Below, piece after piece: positions 9,901 through 16,959 of a DNA stretch of 36,556 bases; position 1 is the stretch's first letter, and each line of letters begins with the position of its first letter. Source of the stretch: Niabella sp. (GTDB taxonomy: Bacteria > Bacteroidota > Bacteroidia > Chitinophagales > Chitinophagaceae); assembly GCA_017744795.1 (NCBI GenBank), contig JAGIAQ010000037.1, positions 1 through 36,556 on the forward strand, written 5' to 3'. Position numbers and translations under genes: made by a program. Under the pieces are notes generated by a model. The model was given only the letters and a program-made list of their open reading frames with translations, was not told the origin of the DNA and ran no database searches.

Positions 9901-10169
9901 ATGATGAGCTAAGAGCTTCTACTTACTTTATTGAGCCCGGCCAATATATAAAACTCAGGAATTTGCAATTGGGATACAATATACCGCGGTCTCTTATTTC
10001 GAGGCTTAATCTGGATCGGTTATATGTGTTTGTGATGGGGCAAAATATATTGATGATCAAGAGTAAGAAATTTACGGGCCCCGATCCTGAAAACCCGGAT
10101 GGCAGTTCTTATGCCAACCCCTATGTCGTTCCAAGGATCTTTAAAGCGGGTATTCAAATCTCTTTTTAA
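6927..10169 (+). CDS. SusC/RagA-family TonB-dependent outer-membrane transporter
   Basis: This 1080-residue protein has a basic N-terminus and signal peptide (about 1-35), a carboxypeptidase-regulatory-like domain (about 61-135), a TonB-box-like EEVVVNTGY (142-150), a plug domain (about 155-270) and a large beta-barrel ending in Phe. The SusC signature is seen in the plug: GVTNVLQSLQGVVPGL, LIVIDGVPSY and SIYGTQGGAGVILIETKKGK. The family forms the channel of an outer-membrane oligosaccharide importer, with a SusD lipoprotein as lid, powered by TonB. The susD gene follows after 31 bp. Which oligosaccharide is imported cannot be read from the sequence; the linked GH172, FucI and FucP suggest a furanoside glycan. 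The start at 6927 has 'attatATG' context and no clear Shine-Dalgarno sequence, as usual in this phylum. Confidence 0.96.
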   Translation: MNQKRIIPLNRRLQRYCIMVVVSSCLAGVQLPVWGRAPRNDCSFKSAAIFFQDTRPGNSWVLHGTVKDEAGKPVPGATVRVLRPGATATATDRSGNFMVEINNAQDTLEVSFVGYQTQHLVAGSQRTIVVTLVPDIAAQNMEEVVVNTGYMTQRKADLTGAVSVVSTKELSKGQGVTNVLQSLQGVVPGLHITTDGNPTGNVAVQLRGLTNIGNTSPLIVIDGVPSYMNLRDVNPENIASLTVLKDAYSASIYGTQGGAGVILIETKKGKPGRTKIDYSTTMGFAEFNNKPQMMNTQQYGQAMWQAAVNTGLDPNTSTRIYKYDWHKDANGIPVLDKVNPIRYLNADSTMVSANTNWLDAISQRGIQQSHQLSVSSGSEKATSLFSLNYTENQGTQIYTGFKRFTARVNTEYKLLNNRVIIGENLEASHLIERNNNQMHQALVEPPIVPVHTTTGGWGGSAVALGMDDYWNPVRELALNKDNGNNYNKMIGDVHASVRILKDFVFRTQLGLIYTDGYHRNIQFTFKEGGGKVNNINSVDQWYWREAAFDWANTLNYSLRKNKHSLDVVAGMEANKYVSENMTANRQGLAFENYDFAYVGTATGNMSVAGGGDKYNLLSYFGKFNYSFNSRYLLSGSVRYDGSSKFGSNNPYALFPAISAGWRISQEDFLKDNDVLSDLKLRASWGKNGTLSNINSLNKYAFYGVNYNFTSYAIGGNETGNLPSGFYKLQTANPNLQWETTTQADIGLDFGFLHQKLTGALDFYRKYTYGMLITPPYLGTIGEGGYQNINAANMTNTGVELALAYNSTANKDFRYQLAGNISYNRNMVNDLPASVTYIYGGTAQKKDGVAGHPWGSVYGFIADGIYQNQQQVDNGPNQPGKGIGRIRYKDISGPDGKPDGKIDYDYDRVWISDGNIPKFEFGLNVNLAYKSFDFSMFWQGVAGVEVYNQWKTYSDFWNVWVQNGFNHPTRVLDAWTPANTGSTIPALSWNNSNDELRASTYFIEPGQYIKLRNLQLGYNIPRSLISRLNLDRLYVFVMGQNILMIKSKKFTGPDPENPDGSSYANPYVVPRIFKAGIQISF

Positions 10170-10200
10170 AAGATTGCAAAACATTTTAAAAATTAAGAAG

Positions 10201-11940
10201 ATGAACAAGATAAATCGTTATATATTATTTTCAATAATGATTTTTTCAGCAGCCAGTTGTAAAAAGTTTTTAGAAGTAACGCCGCAGGCTGCTATTACCG
10301 AAGCAGCCGTGAGCTCTCCCGATAAGGTTGATGGGCTGGTGTTAGCCGCTTATGCCTGGCTGCCGCACGAAGGTACGATCAATGCCCGTATGAGTCCATG
10401 GCTGGCCGATATTAAATCGGATGACTCTTACAAAGGTGGCGGAGGTATCGGCGATCAGTTGCCCTGGTATCAGTGGGAGGTTTTTTCATTAAACAATGCG
10501 GCCACCGGTAATAATGATGGCATCTGGTATGCTGAATTTGAAGGCGTTTCACGTTGTAATCACGCGTTAACTGCGCTCAATAGCCTTAAAGAATCGGACT
10601 ATCCTTTAAAACAGCAAAGAATTGCTGAGATGCGTTTTTTGCGGGGCTATTTTTTCCTGGATCTGAAGCGCTGGTACAAATGGATCCCTTATTTTGATGA
10701 AACCGTTTCAGTAGACGGTATTAAGAAAGTGCCTAACCGGCCAGACGGGGCTACGAATGACCTTTCCATCTGGCAGAATATCTACAATGATTTTGATGCG
10801 GCGGCCAAGGGCCTTCCGGAAAAACAAGATGACGCGGGTCGCGCTACTAAATATGCGGCACAGGCATTAATGCTGGAATGTAAGATGTGGATGGCCTATG
10901 AACAGGATTTGAGCAATAAGGTTGTGAACATTAACAAAGAAACCCTGACGCAGGCATTAACGATTGCCGATGGCATCATCAACAGCGGGAAATACAGCCT
11001 GGCACCGGACTACGCTATCAACTTTCTTTTTGATTATGATAATAAATCGCCTGAATCTATTTTCGAATGGCAATATTCGCATAGCGATGGTACGCCCAAT
11101 GGTAATTTAAACGCCGGCACGCCGCTGAATGCGCCCTGGTGGCCGCCTAATTTCAGCTGCTGCGATTTTCATAAAGCATCCTATGATTTAGTGAATGCTT
11201 TTAAAACAGATGCTAATGGTATCCCTGAGTTTGATGACTTCAATAACCAGGAAATTACCAATAAAGCAACCTACTTCGCAGGTAATAAATGGGATCCGCG
11301 TATCGGCCATACTGTGGCTATACCAGGCTTGCCATGGAAGTATCAGCAGAATTTATTGTTTGATAGCAGCGGCTCGAGGGATCCGGCCAACTATGGCTAT
11401 TTTAACTCTCTTAAAGAGAATGTGGAATCCAATTCACCGGGTTTGGTAAACCTGTTCTGGATGTGGAACTCCAAGAATGAAATAGCCATAAGGTATGACA
11501 GGATCCTGCTGCAAAAAGCTGAAATACTGATCCGGCTGGGACGGGAAGCGGAAGCGTTGCCCATCATCAATTCTATCCGGCAACGGGCCGGCGCCAGTAC
11601 CGGAAGACTGAAGTTCTCTGATGGCTCCTCCACATTATCCTATAATATCAGTTTATATCAAAATGGCGTAAATTGTAACTGGACGAATGATTTTGCCTGG
11701 AAGGCATTAATGTTTGAAAACCGGCTGGAGTTTGCAATGGAAGGAACAAGATGGTATGACCTGGTTCGATGGGGGTTAGCGGCCACAACACTGAACGCTT
11801 ATTTCGCCAAAGAACTACCCAGGAACAGATCGTGGATGAAGGATGGTAAATTTACTCCCGGACGTGATGAGTTTATGCCCATTCCGCAACCCCAGATGAA
11901 TTATTCTTTCGGAGTGTACAAGCAAAACCCGGGATATTAG
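10201..11940 (+). CDS. SusD/RagB-family glycan-binding outer-membrane lipoprotein
   Basis: I start the protein at the ATG at 10201 (579 residues), because it gives a clean lipoprotein signal (lipobox SAASC, Cys20); the open frame runs back to 10099 inside susC but that extension would bury the signal. The mature protein has the SusD fold: N-terminal KKFLEVTPQAAITEAAVSSP, helical TPR-like segments such as AEMRFLRGYFFLDLKRWY, and the C-terminal hallmark FENRLEFAMEGTRWYDLVRWG ending in a PIPQPQM segment. SusD proteins bind glycan at the cell surface and close over the SusC barrel. It is translationally close to susC (31-bp gap) and is followed by a hairpin terminator, so it probably ends the operon. 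Confidence 0.96.
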   Translation: MNKINRYILFSIMIFSAASCKKFLEVTPQAAITEAAVSSPDKVDGLVLAAYAWLPHEGTINARMSPWLADIKSDDSYKGGGGIGDQLPWYQWEVFSLNNAATGNNDGIWYAEFEGVSRCNHALTALNSLKESDYPLKQQRIAEMRFLRGYFFLDLKRWYKWIPYFDETVSVDGIKKVPNRPDGATNDLSIWQNIYNDFDAAAKGLPEKQDDAGRATKYAAQALMLECKMWMAYEQDLSNKVVNINKETLTQALTIADGIINSGKYSLAPDYAINFLFDYDNKSPESIFEWQYSHSDGTPNGNLNAGTPLNAPWWPPNFSCCDFHKASYDLVNAFKTDANGIPEFDDFNNQEITNKATYFAGNKWDPRIGHTVAIPGLPWKYQQNLLFDSSGSRDPANYGYFNSLKENVESNSPGLVNLFWMWNSKNEIAIRYDRILLQKAEILIRLGREAEALPIINSIRQRAGASTGRLKFSDGSSTLSYNISLYQNGVNCNWTNDFAWKALMFENRLEFAMEGTRWYDLVRWGLAATTLNAYFAKELPRNRSWMKDGKFTPGRDEFMPIPQPQMNYSFGVYKQNPGY

Positions 11941-11956
11941 GTGTTGTGTGTCAATT

Positions 11957-12003
11957 GACCTGTGCGGTTTAATCTGCGACGGAAAAGTTAAACCTCACAG
12001 GTC
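11957..12003 (+). terminator. Hairpin terminator after susD
   Basis: GACCTGTGCGGTTTAA (11957-11972) pairs with TTAAACCTCACAGGTC (11988-12003): 7 + 8 bp of stem interrupted by a single C/T mismatch, loop of 15 nt, 16 bp after the susD stop codon. Only a short T run follows, so it may be a weak terminator or a 3' stabilising hairpin. Confidence 0.6.
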
Positions 12004-12033
12004 TTAACATATTGGCAGATGTTTATATCATTA

Positions 12034-12199
12034 AGTTGTCTAAACTAATTTTAAACCACATAGATTCAATAGAAGTCATAGTTTTTAAGGTTGCATAGAT
12101 TCCGCCAAAGGCGGAATAGAGCTAATGTGTTTTTATGTTTTCTTTTTCTGCAATCCTAATTCTATGAATCTATGTGGTTAAATTTAAAAAGTTTAAACA
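12034..12199. repeat. 166-bp repeat, copy 1 (MITE-like palindrome)
   Basis: This 166-bp stretch is repeated at 12720-12885 in the same orientation and with the same length. Its ends are inverted: AGTTGTCTAAACTAATTTTA at the left, and GGTTAAATTTAAAAAGTTTA at the right reads as its imperfect inverse; ACCACATAGATTC and GAATCTATGTGGT lie just inside. A central hairpin TTCCGCC-AAA-GGCGGAA is at about 12109-12125. It ends 32 bp before the thioredoxin-like gene. Confidence 0.75.
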
Positions 12200-12231
12200 G
12201 GTTCCATAATTAAAAACTATAACGCCTAAAC

Positions 12232-12702
12232 GTGAAGTATTTTCTTTGTTTGTTTTTTTTCTTGAATAGCGCAGTAGCTGTTTTTTCTCAAAAAGAAAAG
12301 ACGGCTATTCCGCCTTTTAAGATCCGGTTAACCAACGGTGAGGGATTCACTTATCAGCAGGTGGATAAAAATAAACCGCTGGTGCTTATTTATTTTTCGC
12401 CTTCCTGCGAGCATTGCAAGGCCTTCACGGAAGCATTATTGAAACAAAAAAAGAAATGGGCGGACAAACAAATTATAATGATCTCTTATGTGCATATTAA
12501 AGACGTACAGGCCTTCGACAAACAATACCATTTGTCGGAATATCCCAATATAAAAATTGGATCAGAAGGACAAACATTTGTGGTGCAGCAATATTATCGG
12601 ATACAGCATTTCCCTTTTGTGGGATTGTTTGATAAAAAAGGAAAACTGGTGAAAATTATTTCAGACAAATTGCCGCCCGAAAAAATGGTAGCACAGATTT
12701 AA
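12232..12702 (+). CDS. Periplasmic thioredoxin-like protein (CEHC motif)
   Basis: This 156-residue protein starts at GTG (12232), which gives a good signal peptide of about 20 residues ending VFSQ. The rest is a thioredoxin-fold domain with the redox motif CEHC (Cys59, Cys62) preceded by LVLIYFSPS, and a likely cis-Pro loop at HFPFVGLFD. Proteins of this TlpA/AhpC-like group act as periplasmic thiol oxidoreductases, for example in disulfide reduction or protein maturation. The gene lies alone between two 166-bp direct repeats (12034-12199 and 12720-12885), and upstream of a G3E GTPase and a cysteine-rich exported enzyme that might be its client. It may have its own promoter, which I could not identify. 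Confidence 0.8.
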   Translation: MKYFLCLFFFLNSAVAVFSQKEKTAIPPFKIRLTNGEGFTYQQVDKNKPLVLIYFSPSCEHCKAFTEALLKQKKKWADKQIIMISYVHIKDVQAFDKQYHLSEYPNIKIGSEGQTFVVQQYYRIQHFPFVGLFDKKGKLVKIISDKLPPEKMVAQI

Positions 12703-12719
12703 AGGAAAGTTAGTATTGA

Positions 12720-12885
12720 AGTTGTTTAAACTAATTTTAAACAACATAGATACAGTAGAAATCATAGTGTTTAAGGCTGTCTATATTCCGCCAAAGGCGG
12801 AACATAGCTAATATGTTTTTATGTTTCCTTCTTCTGATATCATAATTCTATGTGCCTATGTGGTTAAATTTAAAAAGTATAAACA
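12720..12885. repeat. 166-bp repeat, copy 2
   Basis: Second copy of the repeat at 12034-12199, same orientation, starting 686 bp after the first copy. It begins AGTTGTTTAAACTAATTTTA and ends GGTTAAATTTAAAAAGTATA, with the same central CCGCC-AAA-GGCGG hairpin (about 12789-12801). It fills nearly the whole gap between the thioredoxin-like gene (stop 12702) and the GTPase start (12908). Confidence 0.75.
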
Positions 12886-12907
12886 AGCTCATTAATACCT
12901 GATTAAA

Positions 12908-14005
12908 ATGGACCGGACAAAGTTGCTCTTTATTGGCGGATTCCTGGGCGCCGGGAAAACTACTTTAGTACAGCAGGCTTCGGCGCTTTTAGCATCGAAA
13001 GGTAGATCGGTGGGGATGATCACCAATGACCAGGCAGAAGAATTAGTGGATACCCGCGTTCTGGCGAAAAGCAATGCTGTTGTTAAAGAGATCAGCGGCA
13101 GCTGTTTTTGCTGTAATTATAGTGGATTTACAGATGTGGTTAAAGAATTAGCGGATCGTAACAAAGCGGTTGATATGATCCTGGCAGAGCCTGTGGGTAG
13201 TTGCACGGATATCTCTGCCACCATCCTGCAGCCGTTAAAAGAGCAGATGCAAACGTTTGTGGAAATGGCTCCTTTTACTGTACTTGCCGATCCACAACGA
13301 TTGGAAAATATTCTGGATGGAGACAATGCGGGGATGCACCCTTCTGCCGCCTACATCTACCGGCAACAGCTTGCAGAAAGTGATGTACTGCTTATTTCTA
13401 AAACGGACACCGTTACAGAGGGACGCCTGCAGGTGCTCACTGAAAAATTAAAACTGACCTATCCGGATCAGAAAGTGCTTACGGTAAGCGCTAAAAGCGG
13501 GGCGGGAGTGGAACAGTGGCTAAGTTATGTTTCTCAAAGCCCCGTTTCCGGACACAGGATCCTGGATGTGGACTATGATATTTATGCAGAAGGAGAAGCC
13601 GTGCTGGGCTGGTTAAATACATCTGTATTGTTGCAGGGAAAAAGAGTAGATTGGGATTCGTTTCTGAAACAATATTTTCACAGGCTGAACAATTTGCTGG
13701 GCACTGAAAGGGCAATTGGTCATATAAAAATTATGATTGAAGCAACGGACAATAGCTATATTATCGGGAATCAGACGGGACCTCCTGATACATTACAATT
13801 CAATAGCAGCGCGGGGGGTGGTAATGTCGTGAGTATGATCATTAACGCTCGGGTAGAGTCGGACCCTGAACAACTGAAGCAGTTTGTTTTTGAAGCATTG
13901 GCGGCAACAATAGGGGAAGGGGCCTTTTATAAGATCAGGCAATGTAACATACTAAGTCCCGGCTATCCCCGGCCCGAACACAGGTACCGGCATGTTGTTG
14001 CATAA
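12908..14005 (+). CDS. G3E-family GTPase (COG0523 / CobW-like)
   Basis: This 365-residue cytoplasmic P-loop GTPase has a Walker A GGFLGAGKTT (10-19), a Walker B/G3-like LAEPVGSC, an NKxD-type SKTD motif, and the COG0523 hallmark metal-binding CxCC, here CFCC (66-69). G3E GTPases insert or deliver metals such as Zn, Ni or Co to target proteins. The C-terminal half (about 215-365) lacks the usual long His-rich loop and does not resemble the standard CobW C-domain strongly. It ends 25 bp before the ATG of a Tat-exported, cysteine-rich GH116-like enzyme, so the two are probably co-transcribed; a metallochaperone role for that enzyme is an inference from position. Other COG0523 roles, such as general zinc homeostasis, are possible. 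Confidence 0.85.
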   Translation: MDRTKLLFIGGFLGAGKTTLVQQASALLASKGRSVGMITNDQAEELVDTRVLAKSNAVVKEISGSCFCCNYSGFTDVVKELADRNKAVDMILAEPVGSCTDISATILQPLKEQMQTFVEMAPFTVLADPQRLENILDGDNAGMHPSAAYIYRQQLAESDVLLISKTDTVTEGRLQVLTEKLKLTYPDQKVLTVSAKSGAGVEQWLSYVSQSPVSGHRILDVDYDIYAEGEAVLGWLNTSVLLQGKRVDWDSFLKQYFHRLNNLLGTERAIGHIKIMIEATDNSYIIGNQTGPPDTLQFNSSAGGGNVVSMIINARVESDPEQLKQFVFEALAATIGEGAFYKIRQCNILSPGYPRPEHRYRHVVA

Positions 14006-14030
14006 AGGTTTAAAAATAAAAATACGCGGG

Positions 14031-16649
14031 ATGGGTAATTACAAAAGCAGAAGATCGTTTTTAAAAAAAATAGGATTAGGCAGTTTAGCCACCGTCACTT
14101 CGGGAGTGACGGGCGCTGTTGTTACAGTCGAAAAAAATACAGATCCCGAATTATCCAAAAACGAAGAAATAGCGCGGACCGCCAGGGCCTACAACAGCGC
14201 TTACAGGGATGAGCATCTTTCCAGGGTGGCATTTCCCATTGGCGGGCTGGGTGCCGGTATGTTTTGTTTGGAGGGATCGGGTGCGGTTTCACATATGTCC
14301 ATCAACAATCATCCGGAGATATTTTTTGAGCCCAATATATTTGCGGCTATTGCTATAAAAGGAACACAGCCCGTGGCGAAAGTATTGGAGGGGCCGGTGC
14401 CGGAATGGAAGATCTTTGGTCAGCGGGGTACCGGCAATGGGGCGGGGGGCACCAGTTACGGTTTGCCCCGTTTCAGCAACGCCTCGTTTATAGCCCGCTT
14501 CCCTTTTGGAACGGTTCAGTTAAAAGACAATGAAATACCGGTGGATATTGCCATAAATGGCTGGAGCCCTTTTATTCCGGGAGATGAAGATAATTCCGGT
14601 CTTCCGGCCGGTGCATTGGAATATCAGTTTATAAACAGGTCTTCAAAAACCATTGAAGCTGTTTTTTCTTACAATGCAAAAAACTTTGTAGCGCGGGGTG
14701 AAAAAGCAGGCATCCGCAAGCTGAAAAATGGCTTTATTCTTTCGCAGGGACCGGGGAAGGATAAACCATTCACAAAAACGGATTTTGCTATTTATACCAC
14801 AGCCGATGCAGATCCGGTAGTAGACTATTGCTGGTTCAGAGGCGGCTGGTTTGATCCCGTAACTATGATTTGGAATACGATAGCGGATGGGAAGGTAAGC
14901 AGCACGGCTCCGGTGGAAGGGGATGCACCGGGCGCTTCACTATTTGTACCTTTTAAGTTGGCTCCCGGAGCCCAAAAAACAATAAGGGTAATGATGGCCT
15001 GGTATGTGCCGGAATCGGATCTGAGTATACAGGACAAAGGGCCAGACGGTAAAGAAAACTGTCAGAGTGCTGCATGCTGTATTACGCCCCTGGAATCAGG
15101 GCTCGAGGAGTATCAAAAATTTACAGGTAACAAATACAAACCCTGGTATGCCTCCAGGTTTAACAACGTTGAGGCTGTAGCAGATTATTGGGCGCAGGAA
15201 TATGATTCGCTTAAACATAAGTCAACTTTGTTTAAGGATGCATTTTACAGCAGCACCTTACCGGCGGAAGTATTAGAGGCCGTTGCAGCCAATTTGACCA
15301 TATTAAAATCGCCTACGGTGTTGCGTCAGTATGATGGCCGCATGTGGGCCTGGGAAGGATGCGGCGACGACAATGGCTGTTGCCATGGTACTTGCACGCA
15401 TGTATGGAATTATGCGCAGGCGGTCTGCCATTTGTTCCCAGGGCTGGAGAGAGGATTGCGGAATACCGAATTCTGCGAAGACCAGAGCGCGCAGGGACAC
15501 CAGACCTTCAGGGCTAATATGCCGATCAGCCCGGTGAAACACGATTTTCATGCAGCTGCAGACGGGCAGTTGGGTGGCATTATGAAAGTGCACCGGGAAT
15601 GGCGCATCAGCGGGAACCATACCTGGCTAAAAAAGATCTATCCGCTGGTAAAACGAAGCCTTGATTATTGTATCGAAACCTGGGACCCCATGAAGAAGGG
15701 CGTATTGGCGGAACCACATCATAATACGTATGATATTGAGTTCTGGGGGCCCGACCCCATGTGCACCACCTTTTATCTGGGGGCGTTGCAATCCATTATA
15801 GCCATGGGGCAATTCCTGAATGAGGATATAACGAATTATACTTCTTTATTGAAGAAAGGAAAAACATTCCTGGAAACCCGGTTATTTAATGGCGAGTTTT
15901 TCTTTCAGCAGATACAATGGGAGGGTCTTAAAGCACAGAATCCCGCACAGGCCCAATCTTTTGGGGGAAATTATTCGAAGGAAGCGATAGAAATATTGAA
16001 AAAAGAAGGGCCCAAATATCAGTACGGTAAAGGTTGTTTGTCCGATGGGGTGCTGGGGAGCTGGATTGCAGCGATGTGCGGTCTTGAAGATCCCGTCGAT
16101 AAAGGAAAAATTACCAGCCACCTGCTTTCGGTTCACAAGTACAATTTAAAAACGACGCTTAAAGATCACGTTAATCCGCAGCGGCCCGCTTATGCTATGG
16201 GAAACGAAGGCGGCTTGTTGCTATGCACCTGGCCCAAAGGCGGCAAATTGTCCTTGCCCTTTGTTTACAGCAATGAAGTATGGACGGGCATTGAATACCA
16301 GGTTGCAGCGCATTTAATGTTGATGGGAGCTGTGCAGAAAGGACTTGATATTGTAAGAGCCTGTCGCAACCGGTATGACGGCCGGGTTCGGAATCCGTTC
16401 AATGAATATGAATGCGGCCACTGGTACGCAAGGGCCATGTCCAGCTATGGATTGATGGAGGGGTTAACCGGACTAAGGTATGATGCCGTGGAAAAAAAAT
16501 TATATGTGCGCTCGCGCATCGGTGATTTTACCTGCTTTTTGTCCACTGCTACTGGTTTTGGAACGGTGCATTATAAGGGGGGTAAGGTTTCCGTTCAGGT
16601 AGCATCGGGAAAAATTGATGTCAGTGATGTAGTAGTGCAACCGGTATAG
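14031..16649 (+). CDS. Tat-exported GH116/DUF608-type glycoside hydrolase (beta-glucosylceramidase-like)
   Basis: I place the start at ATG 14031 (872 residues), since this gives a twin-arginine signal, KSRRSFLKKIGLGSLA (5-20); the frame is open back to 13992, overlapping the GTPase gene. An N-terminal beta-sandwich domain (about 60-360, starting VAFPIGGLGAGMF) resembles the GBA2 N-terminal domain, and a C-terminal (alpha/alpha)6 domain resembles DUF608 (about 400-860). Segments RMWAWEGCGD with Glu442 and NTYDIEFWGP with Asp568 are the probable nucleophile and acid/base regions by analogy to GH116, not confirmed. GH116 includes beta-glucosidases, glucosylceramidases and beta-xylosidases. Unusual are the cysteines: C444, C450, C451, C455 with H452 and H457, and C344, C349, C350, which suggest a metal site or disulfides. 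Tat export implies folding in the cytoplasm, consistent with cofactor loading by the upstream GTPase. Confidence 0.8.
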   Translation: MGNYKSRRSFLKKIGLGSLATVTSGVTGAVVTVEKNTDPELSKNEEIARTARAYNSAYRDEHLSRVAFPIGGLGAGMFCLEGSGAVSHMSINNHPEIFFEPNIFAAIAIKGTQPVAKVLEGPVPEWKIFGQRGTGNGAGGTSYGLPRFSNASFIARFPFGTVQLKDNEIPVDIAINGWSPFIPGDEDNSGLPAGALEYQFINRSSKTIEAVFSYNAKNFVARGEKAGIRKLKNGFILSQGPGKDKPFTKTDFAIYTTADADPVVDYCWFRGGWFDPVTMIWNTIADGKVSSTAPVEGDAPGASLFVPFKLAPGAQKTIRVMMAWYVPESDLSIQDKGPDGKENCQSAACCITPLESGLEEYQKFTGNKYKPWYASRFNNVEAVADYWAQEYDSLKHKSTLFKDAFYSSTLPAEVLEAVAANLTILKSPTVLRQYDGRMWAWEGCGDDNGCCHGTCTHVWNYAQAVCHLFPGLERGLRNTEFCEDQSAQGHQTFRANMPISPVKHDFHAAADGQLGGIMKVHREWRISGNHTWLKKIYPLVKRSLDYCIETWDPMKKGVLAEPHHNTYDIEFWGPDPMCTTFYLGALQSIIAMGQFLNEDITNYTSLLKKGKTFLETRLFNGEFFFQQIQWEGLKAQNPAQAQSFGGNYSKEAIEILKKEGPKYQYGKGCLSDGVLGSWIAAMCGLEDPVDKGKITSHLLSVHKYNLKTTLKDHVNPQRPAYAMGNEGGLLLCTWPKGGKLSLPFVYSNEVWTGIEYQVAAHLMLMGAVQKGLDIVRACRNRYDGRVRNPFNEYECGHWYARAMSSYGLMEGLTGLRYDAVEKKLYVRSRIGDFTCFLSTATGFGTVHYKGGKVSVQVASGKIDVSDVVVQPV

Positions 16650-16845
16650 AACATCATACAGAACGCGACCTGATCTTTGCAGGAAATGTAAAATAAGGAA
16701 TGAAAGCAGATTCCGGTGGTTTTACATTCAAAATTCGGAATTTTATATTTTCCATTTGAGTGCCCTGCCTCAGCCGGCCTACCGGGTGCTCGTATTGACT
16801 AACAGTCTTTCTCAAATTGCAATTGTATTAAGTTGAGAACTTATT

Positions 16846-16911
16846 GGCTCCGTCAGGAGCCACGTGTTTATAGTCTCGTTAAACGACAAATGTTGGGCTC
16901 CGGCAGGCGCC
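16846..16911. repeat. Pair of REP-like hairpins upstream of glnS
   Basis: GGCTCC-GTCA-GGAGCC (16846-16861) and GGCTCC-GGCA-GGCGCC (16896-16911) are 50 bp apart in direct orientation, each followed by a C/G-TGTT-rich tail (ACGTGTTTATAG, CCGTGTTGTTGT). They look like REP elements of the kind spread by RAYT-type transposases, though no such gene is in the window. The glnS frame runs open through them, giving a false N-terminal extension. Confidence 0.6.
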
Positions 16912-16945
16912 CCGTGTTGTTGTAAAAGGTTACCGCTAAATCTGC

Positions 16946-16953
16946 TAAATTTG
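16946..16953 (+). promoter_or_regulatory. Candidate glnS -7 box directly before the start codon
   Basis: TAAATTTG matches TAnnTTTG exactly and ends 6 bp before the glnS ATG at 16960. If used, transcription would start at or within a few bases of the ATG, making the mRNA leaderless or nearly so. A TTG at 16920-16922 is a poor fit in spacing for the -33 element. Confidence 0.4.
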
Positions 16954-16959
16954 CAGGTT

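Noticed and set aside
10099-10200. Upstream extension of the SusD frame into susC.
   Set aside because: The ATG at 10201 gives a clean lipoprotein signal, while the extension would bury it.
12224-12239. GCCTAAACGTGAAGTA, a partial match to the TTTAAACGTTTAAGC operators, at the start of the thioredoxin-like gene.
   Set aside because: The right half-site does not fit, the site overlaps the start codon, and there is no TAnnTTTG box beside it.
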